From Thermoplasmatales archaeon I-plasma (GTDB lineage: Archaea > Thermoplasmatota > Thermoplasmata > Thermoplasmatales > GCA-001856825), in assembly GCA_001856825.1 (NCBI GenBank), contig ATMD01000001.1, forward strand, positions 426,581-490,580: a stretch of DNA of 64,000 nt. Reading direction: 5' to 3'. The translations under genes were made by a program, and so were the position numbers. The notes under the pieces are model-generated. The model saw only the letters and a list, made by a program, of their open reading frames with translations, had not been told where the DNA came from and did not search any database. Below, in pieces: positions 63,649 through 64,000 of the stretch. Position 1 is the stretch's first letter. The number at the start of each line of letters is the position of its first letter.

Positions 63649-64000
63649 ATGTCTATAGATAAGGAATCTATAAAGAGGATAATCGAGGAAAACAAGAATC
63701 ACTTATGCCCTGATCATCCCGAAACCTGCGTTAAAATTGTTGCTATTGCGGACCTTCCCTCAAGGTTTGGAGATTTTCAGGTTGTGGCTTTCCAGAACGA
63801 CCTCGACAAGAAAGAACACGCTGCGTTTATTCGAGGAAACGTTTTTGGGCAAGAAAATGTCCCCGTCAGAATTCATTCAGAGTGCCTTACAGGAGATGCC
63901 ATAGGATCCCTTAGGTGTGACTGTAGGGAACAACTAGAGAAGTCGCTGACCATACTGGGGAAGATGGATGTCGGAATCTTGCTTTACTTGCGGCAGGAGG
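63649..64000 (+). CDS. ribA: GTP cyclohydrolase II, N-terminal part (runs off the window)
   Basis: This enzyme opens GTP to 2,5-diamino-6-ribosylamino-pyrimidinone phosphate, the first step of riboflavin synthesis. The 117 codons visible include the zinc ligands in HSECLTGDAIGSLRCDC (C-x10-C-x-C), the family hallmark, and LPSRFGDFQVVAF before it. The N-terminus is about 30 residues longer than in Escherichia coli RibA and contains two extra cysteines (CPDHPETC). No RibB domain is fused in front. The start ATG has GGTGA six bases upstream. Many archaea use the unrelated GTP cyclohydrolase III instead. Confidence 0.9.
   Translation, partial: MSIDKESIKRIIEENKNHLCPDHPETCVKIVAIADLPSRFGDFQVVAFQNDLDKKEHAAFIRGNVFGQENVPVRIHSECLTGDAIGSLRCDCREQLEKSLTILGKMDVGILLYLRQE

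Noticed and set aside
1..64000. Search for mobile elements, phage genes or a defence island.
   Set aside because: No transposase, integrase, terminal inverted repeat, toxin-antitoxin pair or restriction gene could be supported. The nuclease-like domain at 60.4-60.7 kb is degenerate and fused to a KaiC ATPase.

Overview
This is archaeal chromosomal DNA, most likely from the order Thermoplasmatales or a close relative: an acidophilic, aerobic or microaerobic heterotroph. The evidence is an archaeal release factor aRF1, a uS2-enolase-MEMO gene group, heavy AGG usage for arginine, a thermopsin-family acid protease, and TATA boxes placed about 23-28 nt upstream of many start codons (leaderless transcripts). 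No transposase, integrase, CRISPR array or rRNA gene was found.

Layout. 0-4.7 kb: the end of a CPA1 cation/proton antiporter, an ABC-2 drug/lipid-type transporter pair, a haem-oxygenase-like di-iron protein and a short-chain dehydrogenase. 4.7-14.9 kb: a respiratory island. It holds Rieske and cytochrome b on the minus strand and a six-gene, translationally coupled minus-strand operon (small membrane protein, coxB, coxA, a blue-copper protein, haem O synthase and a 12-helix protein with a CQC motif). Between them, on the plus strand, lie a NapH-like polyferredoxin fusion and a CPBP-like membrane protein. Together these suggest a quinol-to-oxygen chain in which a cupredoxin, not cytochrome c, links the bc complex to the oxidase. 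15-24.5 kb: a PP2C phosphatase, a secreted thermopsin with a beta-helix region, a heterodimeric ABC exporter with one degenerate ATP site, an LhgO-like flavoprotein, a small membrane protein and a peptidase E-like protein.

24.7-35.3 kb: a housekeeping block. It contains tRNA-Gln(CUG), an FKBP isomerase coupled to aRF1, a three-gene export operon (exported protein, ABC-2 permease, ATPase), then pyruvate phosphate dikinase, enolase and ribosomal protein uS2 in tight succession, and a MEMO-family protein. 35.3-37.8 kb: an S15/CocE-type hydrolase coupled to a protein that looks like a metal-less M24 (prolidase-fold) protein.

38-59.6 kb: a cell-surface cluster and the most unusual part of the window. 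Three adjacent genes encode very large, N-glycosylation-sequon-rich, C-terminally anchored proteins. All share a roughly 75-residue repeat, FxE(S/T)GLxxGTxWxV...(E/N)xNGTYxY. The largest would be about 4,620 residues of Ig/PKD-like domains. In this sequence it is split by a single extra G inside nucleotide-identical repeats. Another of the proteins carries a YVTN-type beta-propeller apparently inserted inside one repeat.

59.6-64 kb: a KaiC/RAD55-like ATPase with an N-terminal domain resembling a degenerate nuclease, a divergently transcribed pair of paralogues of unknown function (one broken by an apparent T-homopolymer indel), a GNAT acetyltransferase, and the start of a GTP cyclohydrolase II.
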